NCBI RefSeq assembly: GCF_014873915.1
Contig: NZ_JADBEJ010000005.1
Span: 806,001-870,000, forward strand
Direction of reading: 5' to 3'
Origin: Amycolatopsis roodepoortensis
Lineage (GTDB): Bacteria > Actinomycetota > Actinomycetes > Mycobacteriales > Pseudonocardiaceae
DNA length: 64,000 bases
The number at the start of each line of letters is the position of its first letter. Position 1 is the stretch's first letter. Of the stretch, positions 8,791-16,972 are shown piece by piece. Both the position numbers and the translations under genes were made by a program. The notes below the pieces were generated by a model that saw only the letters and a list, made by a program, of their open reading frames with translations, made no database searches and was not told the origin of the DNA.

Positions 8791-9889
8791 GCGTGCCCCT
8801 TTCGGTTGCGGCGGGCTCAGAACCTGTCGCCCCGGCGAGCCCGAAGATCTCTACGAACTCCGCCGTCGTTAACAGCGTGCGAGCGGCCAGGTCGTCAACG
8901 CCATCCTGCTGTCGGGTGATCCACTCCTGCGCGGCCCGTAGCGGAAGTTGCGGTTGCTCCGGTTCCAGATTTCCAGGCTCATCGGTTCGGTAACCCAAAC
9001 TGGACAACTCCACGTTCAAGCTGCGATAACGCCAATCCGTGATCAACCCCAGGTCACGGGCACGGCGAACCAGAGCGGCCATGGACACCCTCCACCGCTG
9101 CTTGAGCACGCCGAGTTTGCCGATGTCGAGATCATTTCCGAGCTCCGTTGTGATCTGAGCGGCGGGCATGAGAAATTCGGCGGCGAATTCATCCGCCTCG
9201 CGCTCTTGTTCAGGCCCCGGCACGGGATGGCACACGATGTGACCCAACTCGTGAGCCAAGGTGAAGCGCTGCCTATCGGTCGGCGTCGCCGCATTGAGCA
9301 GGAAGATCGGAGCTTCATCGTCCGGCCACTGACTGACCGCGTCCCAAGCAGTCGATGAAGTCCGCCGCTGGACCACGATACCGCCAGCTTGTTCAAGGAG
9401 AGCGACCATCGAGGCGACCGGACCGGGCGGTACAGACCATCGCTGTCGAACCTCGGCCGCGGCGTCGCGCGCGGTGTCTACAGCCGAGACCGGGAAGCGG
9501 AAGAACGCGTTTTCCGGCTGCATGTCGCTGCCGGTGAGAAGCAAGCGAGTCTGGATACGCGCCAGATTAAGGTAGGCATGGATCCGTCGGCCGGCGGCAG
9601 CACTGAGAGATTGCCGCTTCCGATGGTGGACGCACGCGGTTCCAAGCCCGTAGACACCGCCGGACATCGTCAGAAGCTCGGAGGGATATCCCAACACGGC
9701 GGCGAAGAGTTCGAGGCGCTCGCCGATCACGGATACCGCGCCAGCCTCAGCCTTCGAGACGTAGCCCTGGGTGATTTTCGGCCCACCACCCCGTCGGTCG
9801 CTCATCTGCCTCGCGACCTCCGACTGAGTGAGTCCACGAGAGTCCCGAGCGAGCGTGAGCATCACCGGGTTCCCCGCTGACTGATCCAT
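8783..9889 (-). CDS. XRE-HTH fused to ImmA/IrrE-type metalloprotease
   Basis: A 368-residue protein. Residues 8-75 are a Cro/C1 HTH (LTQSEVARQMS, QGYVSKAEAGAVSVI). Residues about 160-270 are the ImmA/IrrE zinc protease, with HELGH at 213-217 and the third ligand in EREADEFAAEFLMP at about 229-242. Family members cleave repressors to trigger induction of a mobile element or toxin system. A fused HTH suggests it regulates its own operon. The start has GAGGAGG just upstream. The overlapping downstream gene is the TGT-like protein, which is therefore the likely output. Confidence 0.85.
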   Translation of the reverse strand: MDQSAGNPVMLTLARDSRGLTQSEVARQMSDRRGGGPKITQGYVSKAEAGAVSVIGERLELFAAVLGYPSELLTMSGGVYGLGTACVHHRKRQSLSAAAGRRIHAYLNLARIQTRLLLTGSDMQPENAFFRFPVSAVDTARDAAAEVRQRWSVPPGPVASMVALLEQAGGIVVQRRTSSTAWDAVSQWPDDEAPIFLLNAATPTDRQRFTLAHELGHIVCHPVPGPEQEREADEFAAEFLMPAAQITTELGNDLDIGKLGVLKQRWRVSMAALVRRARDLGLITDWRYRSLNVELSSLGYRTDEPGNLEPEQPQLPLRAAQEWITRQQDGVDDLAARTLLTTAEFVEIFGLAGATGSEPAATERGTRG

Positions 9890-9907
9890 GCGACCTCCTC
9901 ACCTCAG

Positions 9908-9913
9908 ATAATA
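9908..9913 (-). promoter_or_regulatory. Probable -10 element of the ImmA-type operon
   Basis: On the minus strand TATTAT lies about 20 bases before the GTG/ATG region and just before a purine-rich GAGGTGAGGAGG ribosome site. It sits between imperfect GAGGT repeats, a plausible operator for the encoded HTH. No good -35 is apparent. Confidence 0.35.
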
Positions 9914-10125
9914 CCACCTCTCATAACCTCCAAAAATCTCGCGAAATATTCCAGCTCGTTGACGCCCTGAGAACGGGGCGGCGCCCACCCAGGCCGGACG
10001 TGGCTGATCAGGGACTGTCGGGGACGCTTGCCAAGAAAGACACGCCGATCGAGCCTGCGCGGAGATCGCTCCCGCAACGGCAGGAGACGCTAGTTTTGTC
10101 GGTGTCGTCTGGTATTTCTGTGATC

Positions 10126-11994
10126 ATGTTCGTTCATGGGGGGTCGGTCGCCGAGGCTGCCGATGCGATCGAGGCGTCGGTGGCGCAGTTCGTCAAAGCG
10201 GCCGAGGACCGGTTCGCGATGCTGTATCGGCGGCCGCTGAGCGACTCGGAGCGTTCGAGTTGGGAGAACAGCTGGCCGGCGCTGCTGCGGACGCTCACCG
10301 AAGCAGGGCTTGGCGGTCTGCGGCTGTTCCTCGAATACGAACTGCCGGGCAGCGGGCAGCGAGTCGATGCCCTGTTGCTGGGTTCCTGCGGCGACGGCGG
10401 AGTGACCGCGATCGTGATCGAGCTGAAGCAGTGGACGGAGCTGGACTCGACCACGGCACTGTTCAGCTGGGTCCGCCGCGTCAAGTATCTGCACCCGAGC
10501 CGTCAGGCTGCGGGCTACTGCGCTTACCTGGATGACTGGATCGACGAGCCCGGGCTTCGGTTGGAGACGCGGGCCGTCGCCTACCTCCATGACGCCGGCA
10601 ACGACGTGATCGGCCCGCTGCGCGAGGCGGTGACGGCTCGTCCGGGCAGCGGCGAAGTGGCACTCCTCGGCCGCGACGACGTCCAGCCGTCGCCGAGCCC
10701 GCCGCGACTCGCCAAGATGTTCGGCGCCGATGACCTCCAGGCACCTGCGGAGGCGCAGATCCAAAAGTTTCTGACGGCTCGACACCGGCCTTCGGGCGGA
10801 CTGCTCACACGTGTCGACGACGTGGTGAAGCGCGAGCCGGTCTTCCGCCTGGTCGGCGCTCAGCAGAACGCCTACCTGGAAGTACTGGACGCGGTACGCC
10901 GCGCCCGATCAGATCCGCGCAAGCAGCTGATCGTGGTGTCCGGAGGCCCGGGAACCGGCAAAACGGTGATCGCGATGCGACTGGTGGCCGACATCCGTGG
11001 CGTCGTTGGCGACGAGGTCTACGGGTGCTACCTGACCCCGTCCGGAACCCTGCACCACCAGCTCACCCGCGCGATCACCACTCCCGGCGCGGACGGACTG
11101 GTCAGCCACGTCGGCGACTTCGGCAGGCACGCGGGCAACGCCGTGGTGCCGATCGTCGACGAAGCCCAGCGGCTGCGCCGGAACCAACGCCAGGTCGAAC
11201 GGATGCTCGCCCGCACACGCGTGTGCGTCCTGTTCCTCGACGAACATCAGATCGTCCTGCCCGAAGAAGGCTTCACCCTCACCGAGCTGGAAAAGCAGGC
11301 GGCCAGGACCGGTGCCGAAGTCACGCACGTGAAGCTCGTCAGCCAGTTCCGATGCAACGGATCCCAGCAATACCTGGGCTGGCTGGAGCAGCTTCTCTAC
11401 GGCGAGGCGACGCCATGGACACCGTCGGACTACGACCTGGCGATCTCCCCCACACCCGACGCCCTCAGCGACTGGGTCGATCACCACACCCGCGCCGGGC
11501 ACACCGCCCGCATCACCGCGGGCTTCTGCTGGCCCTGGACCAAAAAACCGGACAGGGATGGCAAGCTGACCAAAGACGTGACACTTCCATGGGGTTCGCG
11601 CGAGCCTGACTGGGCGATGCCCTGGAACGCCTTCGACGAAGGCCACGACCACGAAGGGCCCGTCCCGAAGACCCACTTCTGGGCGACCGACGACGGCGGT
11701 GCTCGCCAGGCCGGCTGCATCTACACCGCACAAGGCCTGGAGTACGACTACGGCGCCGTCATCCTCGGGCCCGACCTCGTCCGCCGCGGCAACCGCTGGG
11801 TGGCCGTCCCCCAGACCAACGAGGATCCGCGTATCCCGAGGGACATCGACCCCGACCACTACCTACGACTGGCAACGAACACCTACTGGGTACTCGCCAC
11901 CCGGGCAAGCCTCGGCTGCCGCATCTATTCGGCCGACACAGAAACCCAGGAGTTTCTGACGAGCTTGGTTCCCGAACCGGAGGGCGCTTCTTGA
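10126..11994 (+). CDS. Nuclease-like domain fused to DUF2075-type ATPase/helicase
   Basis: The ATG at 10126 is chosen over the upstream frame start at 10000 because the ordered protein begins there; no Shine-Dalgarno is seen. The N-terminal 120 residues hold a PD-(D/E)xK-like core: an acidic strand ending QRVDALLLG, then AIVIELKQW (E-x-K). A P-loop follows (GGPGTGKT, about 272-279), a Walker B (PIVDEAQRL), a QFRCNG motif III-like segment, and a C-terminal helicase region (YTAQGLEYDYGAVILGPD). This is the DUF2075/SF1-like architecture found in prokaryotic defence islands, combining nucleic-acid cleavage with ATP-driven translocation. It stands alone between the ImmA operon and the MazG-HNH operon. 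Confidence 0.75.
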   Translation: MFVHGGSVAEAADAIEASVAQFVKAAEDRFAMLYRRPLSDSERSSWENSWPALLRTLTEAGLGGLRLFLEYELPGSGQRVDALLLGSCGDGGVTAIVIELKQWTELDSTTALFSWVRRVKYLHPSRQAAGYCAYLDDWIDEPGLRLETRAVAYLHDAGNDVIGPLREAVTARPGSGEVALLGRDDVQPSPSPPRLAKMFGADDLQAPAEAQIQKFLTARHRPSGGLLTRVDDVVKREPVFRLVGAQQNAYLEVLDAVRRARSDPRKQLIVVSGGPGTGKTVIAMRLVADIRGVVGDEVYGCYLTPSGTLHHQLTRAITTPGADGLVSHVGDFGRHAGNAVVPIVDEAQRLRRNQRQVERMLARTRVCVLFLDEHQIVLPEEGFTLTELEKQAARTGAEVTHVKLVSQFRCNGSQQYLGWLEQLLYGEATPWTPSDYDLAISPTPDALSDWVDHHTRAGHTARITAGFCWPWTKKPDRDGKLTKDVTLPWGSREPDWAMPWNAFDEGHDHEGPVPKTHFWATDDGGARQAGCIYTAQGLEYDYGAVILGPDLVRRGNRWVAVPQTNEDPRIPRDIDPDHYLRLATNTYWVLATRASLGCRIYSADTETQEFLTSLVPEPEGAS

Positions 11995-12265
11995 ACGCGC
12001 GGCTTTGTCGGTACCGGCCGCTACTCTCCCGATCATGAACGACAGGAAGCTGGCACTGCAGCCTCGCGGAGGCAGGGTCGCTTGGCCGGAATGTAGGAGA
12101 AGCGGTCAGCACTCAGCTGAAATGCGAATTCAGCCACGGCGCGGACTCGGCCTGACGGAAGGCCAGGCGAAGCTCCTAACTCCGTGCAACCTGAGCGACT
12201 CCGTTCCCAGTTCTCACATGAGGCTCGTTCATCGAGGTGACGAGCTGTCGGTCATAGTTGCTGGC

Positions 12266-12631
12266 ATGACAGTCGAGGAGTTGCAGCAGCGGTTACGCCA
12301 GTTCGCGCAGGAGAGGTCGTGGGAGCAGTTTCACACACCGAAGAACCTGGTGATGGCGCTGGCCGGCGAAGCCGGTGAACTGCTCGAGCTGTTCCAGTGG
12401 CTCACCCCAGACGAGTCAGCCGAGATCATGGCCGATCCGCAAACTGCTGTGCAGGTACGTCATGAGATGGCGGACGTGCTGGCCTACCTGCTTCGACTGG
12501 CGGACGTGCTTCAGGTCGATCTTTTGTCGGCCCTAACTGACAAGATCGCGGTCAATGGCGCGAAGTACCCGGCCGAGTTGGCCAGGGGCACGGCGCGGAA
12601 GTACGACCAGCTCGGCAAAGGGGACAAGTGA
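12266..12631 (+). CDS. MazG-like nucleotide pyrophosphohydrolase
   Basis: A 121-residue all-alpha NTP pyrophosphatase. The EExxE-type metal site appears as GEAGELLELFQW, with the partner helix EMADVLAYLLRLADVLQVD and a DKIAVNGAKYP segment before the conserved tail. MazG-like enzymes hydrolyse (d)NTPs to (d)NMPs, cleaning non-canonical nucleotides or changing nucleotide pools during stress and phage infection. CATAGT lies seven bases before the ATG and no ribosome site is present, which fits a leaderless mRNA. It overlaps the EVE-like/HNH gene by GTGA, so the two are translationally coupled. That coupling is suggestive because one acts on modified nucleotides and the other probably on modified DNA. 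Confidence 0.85.
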   Translation: MTVEELQQRLRQFAQERSWEQFHTPKNLVMALAGEAGELLELFQWLTPDESAEIMADPQTAVQVRHEMADVLAYLLRLADVLQVDLLSALTDKIAVNGAKYPAELARGTARKYDQLGKGDK

Positions 12632-13632
12632 GGATCGCTCTTCAGCCCGCGGGGCTCAGCAAGCCCTCGGTGAACCAGCACTTCCAGGACACCATCGAGA
12701 CCCAGGTCCCATTCGCGGCACACCGCGACCTGCTCTCTCCCGACGTGTACAAGGAGCTGCGTAAACGCTTCCCGCGAGGCAAGGCCCAGTTCTGGGGAGC
12801 AACTCCGGGCACGTCAGGAACGACGGTCGGGAAGTGGGCAAAGCTGCGGCCAGGCGACGGTGTCCTCTTCTACGGTGATCACCACCTCTACCTCGCAGGC
12901 CACGTAGCGTTGACATTCCGCAACGAAGCGCTCGCGGAGCGTCTCTGGCAGCGGACTGACAAGGGCCTCACCTGGGAGTTGATGTTCGCCCTCACCGACC
13001 TGCGCAACATCAAGGTGCCTATCACCGAGGTCCGCGCGGTACTCGGCTGGCAGGACCGCGCCGTAGTTCAAGGGTTCACCGTCATCGACGGCGACCGGGC
13101 CGAGCGCCTTGCCGACCTGGTCGACCTCGACGACATGCTCAACCTCCCAGCTACCTCACCTGGCCCTGCAGACACCACGCCTTCTGGAACAACCACTCCC
13201 CCGGCCGGCCCGACCGACGAGACCCGGTCGACGACAGGGCGCCGCGAGCACCGTGCCCTCAAACGGCGCCTCGTCCGGATCGGTGGCGGCGTGTGCGGGC
13301 TCTGCGGCAGCACACTGCCGCCAGACTTCCTGATCGCAGCGCACATCAAGAAGCGCGCGTTCTGCAGTGAAGACGAACGCAAAGACTTCGACCACGTCGG
13401 CATGCTCGCCTGCTTCCTCGGCTGCGACAGCCTGTTCGAACACGGCTACATCGCCGTCGACACCGGCGGCGACATCCTCATCAGCGACGCCGTAGACAAG
13501 GCCCCCGACGTCGCCAAATTCGTCGCCGAACACCTCCAAGGCCGCACCACCACATGGTGGAACACCGACCGTGAACCCTACTACGCCTGGCACCGCGACC
13601 ACGTCTTCAAAAAACTCCAACGCGGAAAATAG
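12628..13632 (+). CDS. EVE/PUA-like domain fused to HNH endonuclease (probable modification-dependent restriction enzyme)
   Basis: A 334-residue protein from GTG 12628. Residues about 50-155 look like an EVE/PUA-type modified-base-binding domain (AQFWGATPGTSGTTVGKWAK, LRPGDGVLFYGDHHLYLAGH). A proline/threonine linker at about 175-205 leads to an HNH module: CGLCGS, the catalytic AHIKKRAFC, then LACFLGCDSLFEHGYIAVD. In known type IV enzymes such readers flip modified cytosines and the HNH cuts nearby. The upstream overlapping MazG supports a shared anti-phage role. A perfect inverted repeat 45 bases downstream probably terminates the operon. Domains: fairly clear. Substrate: inferred. Confidence 0.75.
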   Translation: MRIALQPAGLSKPSVNQHFQDTIETQVPFAAHRDLLSPDVYKELRKRFPRGKAQFWGATPGTSGTTVGKWAKLRPGDGVLFYGDHHLYLAGHVALTFRNEALAERLWQRTDKGLTWELMFALTDLRNIKVPITEVRAVLGWQDRAVVQGFTVIDGDRAERLADLVDLDDMLNLPATSPGPADTTPSGTTTPPAGPTDETRSTTGRREHRALKRRLVRIGGGVCGLCGSTLPPDFLIAAHIKKRAFCSEDERKDFDHVGMLACFLGCDSLFEHGYIAVDTGGDILISDAVDKAPDVAKFVAEHLQGRTTTWWNTDREPYYAWHRDHVFKKLQRGK

Positions 13633-13677
13633 ACTGTCTATCAGCCCTGACGTGTCTCTAAACGGCGAGCGGCCGAG

Positions 13678-13712
13678 GCCCCACGTAGACTAAATTGTCG
13701 ACTACGTGGGGC
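13678..13712 (+). terminator. Inverted repeat after the MazG-HNH operon
   Basis: An 11-base perfect stem, GCCCCACGTAG at 13678-13688 and its complement at 13702-13712, with a 13-base loop. It lies 45 bases after the HNH stop codon. No U-tract follows, as is common in high-GC hosts. Confidence 0.6.
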
Positions 13713-14092
13713 ACCACTTCGAGGAATTTCGCTTATCCCCCTGCGCTTCCGGCCGTTTGCGTCGCGTCTCAACTTCAAGCTTTGGCAAACGATTTTGGAC
13801 GCCTACGCCGCGTGTGCAACGACCAGTTCCATGATGCCGACTGAATCGAAACCCACACCGTTCAAATCTTTGGCGATGTCAGCAATGGTCACTGCCTGCG
13901 ATGCCGGCACCCAGTGCGCGCAGGTCCATGAGTTCCGTAAGCCTGTCGATAGTCAAAAATTAAGGACCGATATCGGGCCGAACCTCTTCCCGAGATACCC
14001 AATGGTTGCGTAGCGCCTACGCGACCAGGAATCAAACCGGGAGTTGCCATTACTCAACCGAGTCGGGGTTGATGGGCTCATTTCGAACCGAG
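13713..14092. other. Lower-GC intergenic stretch without a supported gene
   Basis: A 72-codon open frame at 13795-14013 has no ribosome site or recognisable motif. The minus strand near 14000-14060 resembles a tRNA T-arm but does not fold as a tRNA. I see nothing else. Confidence 0.4.
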
Positions 14093-15061
14093 CTAATTCT
14101 GGTAGTCCAACTCATCCCTTAACAGGTCTAGGAGGTTTTCCGAATGGGCGCCCGCTCCATTGGATTTCGATTCCTCTTGCGGAGAATCGACGTCATGCGA
14201 CTCCCCTGAGGCGTCAATGAATTTGTCGGTATCTATCTGGCGAAGTTCGGTGATAAAGTTCCCGAGCAGTTCTTCAAGGGTCGATATAGGTGGATGCTTC
14301 TCGAGGTGGTTGTGAATCTTTTCGATGATGGCGAGGCGATCATGTTGGTCGTGGTCGGTCTTATCTGCCCAGCCGCGTCCAGGATGGAGGGTGTCCCACG
14401 GTGATCGTTTGTTTTTTCTCGTTTCGGCACTATCGCCATGTTTTCCGATGCCAAAACAGACTTTAGTTTGCCAGTTCCAGATAGGTTTGAAAAATTCGAT
14501 CAGCTGGTCTTCCGCAGCGTGCTGGAAGCCGCTCTGCACGATGAGGAAGCGGCAGTCAAAGTCATCGATGTCGAGCGTGTCGCTCGATTCGATCGATGAC
14601 CTGTGTTCACGGAGTCGGTCATAGAGTTTCTTCCCGTGCTCGACAGGGTTGTTGCTTGAACGGTTAGCCGGGTCCGCCTTGCCGACGTAGACCGGGTGTT
14701 CCGTCTTCGACAGTCTCGCGTAAGGCTCGAAGGGGCCACGGTAGTAGAGGGCGTAAACCCCGGCGCCGTAGAAGGGGCGCAGGGTCGCCAGTGGGTGGCG
14801 AGGTTGAGATGCGGCCATGAGGGCCACGATCCGCGCGGTGGTGTCCGGTTCGAGCGGGTTGAAGAGCTTGGTCGGTCGGAGTACGGGGTCGAGCTGGTCT
14901 GCCACCACCTGCAGCGCGGAGACGGCGACATTGAGGTCCTTGCGGAAGTTCTCGCGAGTCTTCACCGACAGCCCGGCCGCGACCTTCGCGGCTTGTTCGG
15001 CCGCGTGGGTCACGTTGTCGAGTACGGCTTTTCTGGGTTCGGGCGGTTTCCTGGATGGCAC
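14093..15061 (-). CDS. Eco29kI-family type II restriction endonuclease (GIY-YIG)
   Basis: A 322-residue nuclease of the Eco29kI family. GAGVYALYYRGPF and PVYVGKADP form the GIY-YIG strands. KLYDRLREHRSSI supplies the R-x3-H pair, and AEDQLIEFFKPIWN supplies Glu and, 12 residues later, Asn. These match in order and spacing the tyrosine, tyrosine, arginine, histidine, glutamate and asparagine active site described for Eco29kI, which cuts CCGCGG. Specificity for CCGCGG here is by family only. The gene is divergent from the C5 methyltransferase at 15249, with a palindromic operator between them. The C-terminal 100 residues are charged and lower in GC. Confidence 0.9.
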   Translation of the reverse strand: MPSRKPPEPRKAVLDNVTHAAEQAAKVAAGLSVKTRENFRKDLNVAVSALQVVADQLDPVLRPTKLFNPLEPDTTARIVALMAASQPRHPLATLRPFYGAGVYALYYRGPFEPYARLSKTEHPVYVGKADPANRSSNNPVEHGKKLYDRLREHRSSIESSDTLDIDDFDCRFLIVQSGFQHAAEDQLIEFFKPIWNWQTKVCFGIGKHGDSAETRKNKRSPWDTLHPGRGWADKTDHDQHDRLAIIEKIHNHLEKHPPISTLEELLGNFITELRQIDTDKFIDASGESHDVDSPQEESKSNGAGAHSENLLDLLRDELDYQN

Positions 15062-15175
15062 TGATTTCCCTCCCCTGGGGTGCGCGTCCGTCTCTCGTGG
15101 ACGCGCCGGTCGCTTGGGTCCGCAGGATACCGATCATGGAGGCCGCGCGGAGCGGATCGCGGACTGTCGGTGGCA

Positions 15176-15196
15176 CGATGAGACGTCGTCTCATCG
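15176..15196. promoter_or_regulatory. Palindromic operator between restriction and methyltransferase genes
   Basis: CGATGAGACG, one central T, then CGTCTCATCG: a perfect 21-base dyad 52 bases before the methyltransferase ATG and about 115 before the nuclease start. No controller (C) protein gene is present, so the site may serve the methyltransferase as autorepressor, or a host regulator. Confidence 0.55.
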
Positions 15197-15248
15197 ACTC
15201 ACGGAGTGTCGCGCAGGTGTTCGACTGGGCCGCGGTACGGTTCCGGGC

Positions 15249-16517
15249 ATGGGTACGCAGGCAGAGCTGTTCTCGCCGCGCGCGGTCGTGCGTGAGGTCG
15301 GTACGAGTATCGAGCTGTTCACCGGTGGTGGCGGGCTCGCGATGGCGATGGAGAACGTCGGTTTCCGGCATCTCCTGGCGGTGGAGCTGGACAAGCGTGC
15401 CTGCGAGACCCTGAAGAGGAACCACGCGGAGGAGTTCGGGGCCTCGGCCGAACAGGGTACGACGCTCGGGTCGCCGTGGCCGTTGAAGGCCATGAGCGTC
15501 CGTGACGTCGAGTTCGACCCGTGGTTGGGCAAGGTGGACGTCGTCGCCGGCGGTGTGCCGTGCCAGCCGTGGTCGCTGGGTGGTGCGCACAAGGGGTATG
15601 ACGACGAGCGCAACCTGTGGCCCGAGCTGTTCCGCACAGTTCGGGAGACCCGGCCGCGGGCGGTCATCGCGGAGAATGTGAAGGGGCTCCTGCGGCCGTC
15701 GTTCGCGCCGTACTACGAGTACGTCCTCAACGAATTGCGGGCGCCGTTCGAGCGGCGGGTCGAGGGCGAGGACTGGCGGGATCACGCCAAGCGGCTCGAG
15801 AAGGCCTTGGCGAAGGACTCGATCGATCCGTCCGAGCGCTACGACGTGAAGTTCAAGCTGGTCAACGCTGCGGACTATGGGGTTCCGCAGGTTCGGTGGC
15901 GGGTGTTCGTGGTGGCGTTCCGCCGTGATCAGGGGTTGGCGGACTGGGAGTTCCCGGAACCCACCCACTCCGAAGGCGCGTTGCTGCGCGCGCAGGCGGA
16001 TGGCAGCTACTGGGACGAGCACAAGGTCGCCAAGCGCTACCGGTACGCGCCGCCGCTGTTGGACGGCGTCGACGATGGGGACGGCACCGAGCGGTGGCGG
16101 ACGCTGCGGGACGCGATCAACGCGGACCCGGCGCGTGGTCTTCCGAAGCTCGGCGAACCGGTCGGGGACAAGGTCGAGCACCCGGACCATCTGCACCACT
16201 ACGGCTGGCCGGGCGCCCGCCAATACCCGGGACACACGCCGAACCTGTTGGACCGGCCGGCGAAGACGGTCAAGGCCGGCGTCCACGGTGTGCCGGGCGG
16301 CGAGACCGTCTTGCAACGTGACGACGGCTCGATCCGCTACATGACCGTCCGCGAGGTCTCGCGGGTCATGACCTTCCCGGACGACTACTACCTGATGGGG
16401 CCGCGCAGCGAGCAGATGCGGCAACTGGGCAACGCCGTCCCGGTCCTGCTCGCCCAGGCGATCGCGCGCTCGGTCGCGGACGCGCTGGACACGAAGCCCG
16501 AGCGAAGCGACGGCTGA
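15249..16517 (+). CDS. DNA (cytosine-5) methyltransferase of the Eco29kI-type system
   Basis: ATG 15249 gives a 422-residue enzyme. Motif I is ELFTGGGGLAMAME (about 22-35), motif IV is GGVPCQPWS with catalytic Cys about 105, motif VI is ENV (142-144), motif VIII is QVRWR and motif X is QLGNAVPVLLAQAIA. The stretch between VIII and IX is the target-recognition region. It methylates C5 of cytosine, presumably inside CCGCGG to match the divergent nuclease. TACGGT seven bases before the ATG and no ribosome site suggest a leaderless transcript. The stop overlaps the next gene (TGATG), so at least two genes are coupled. Confidence 0.92.
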   Translation: MGTQAELFSPRAVVREVGTSIELFTGGGGLAMAMENVGFRHLLAVELDKRACETLKRNHAEEFGASAEQGTTLGSPWPLKAMSVRDVEFDPWLGKVDVVAGGVPCQPWSLGGAHKGYDDERNLWPELFRTVRETRPRAVIAENVKGLLRPSFAPYYEYVLNELRAPFERRVEGEDWRDHAKRLEKALAKDSIDPSERYDVKFKLVNAADYGVPQVRWRVFVVAFRRDQGLADWEFPEPTHSEGALLRAQADGSYWDEHKVAKRYRYAPPLLDGVDDGDGTERWRTLRDAINADPARGLPKLGEPVGDKVEHPDHLHHYGWPGARQYPGHTPNLLDRPAKTVKAGVHGVPGGETVLQRDDGSIRYMTVREVSRVMTFPDDYYLMGPRSEQMRQLGNAVPVLLAQAIARSVADALDTKPERSDG

Positions 16518-16879
16518 TGGCCGAGCGGTATCACTGGAAAGAGCAACGCCCCGAACCCGCCGCCTGGCAGCCCACACCGGGCAAGACGCAGCGGGAACGC
16601 GCCGAGGAGCAGGACACCGCCGCCGGCGGACGCGGCGCCCGCCACATCCGGTTGCCCGGCGGGCCGCCGGTGTGTGGCTCGGTCGCGTTGCGCGTCTACC
16701 CGTCGGGTCGGCGGATCTACGCGTATCTGCGCTGGTCCGAGCGCGGTAAGACCCGCGAACGCTATGTGGGCGAGGTCGAGCGGCCCACCCGCGAGGAGAA
16801 CCTCGCCGACGCCTGGCGGCTCGTGCACGACGCGGGCCTGCTCGACCAGGCCCGCGAAGCCGACCTCAGTACTCGGTGA
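16517..16879 (+). CDS. Small hypothetical protein coupled to the methyltransferase
   Basis: A 120-residue basic protein translated from ATG 16517, which overlaps the methyltransferase stop by one base. After a charged N-terminus, the core SVALRVYPSGRRIYAYLRW plus KTRERYVGEVERP reads as a short three-strand sheet with a following helix (LADAWRLVHDAGLL). The RWxxxGKTRERYVGEV pattern resembles small DNA-associated proteins seen near restriction systems, but I cannot name a function. Tight coupling suggests it belongs to the restriction-modification module, perhaps as an accessory DNA-binding protein. Confidence 0.65.
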   Translation: MAERYHWKEQRPEPAAWQPTPGKTQRERAEEQDTAAGGRGARHIRLPGGPPVCGSVALRVYPSGRRIYAYLRWSERGKTRERYVGEVERPTREENLADAWRLVHDAGLLDQAREADLSTR

Positions 16880-16972
16880 TCGCCAACTCGGCGATGAGCC
16901 GTCCGCCGACGGTTCGTAGACGGACACGAAGTGGCGCTCGCTGATTCGGAACGGGCGCGAAGGGGGAACTCC

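Noticed and set aside
7714..8919. 401-codon plus-strand open frame opposite the TGT-like gene
   Set aside because: Antisense shadow without motifs; the minus-strand frame has the zinc site and operon overlap.
13980..14070. tRNA-like T-arm on the minus strand (CCCGGTTTGATTCCTGG)
   Set aside because: The stem has a mismatch and no D-arm, anticodon arm or acceptor stem can be fitted; not enough even for an att-site claim.
14664..16577. 637-codon minus-strand open frame opposite the methyltransferase
   Set aside because: It lies antisense to a gene with every cytosine-5 methyltransferase motif and shows no domain itself.
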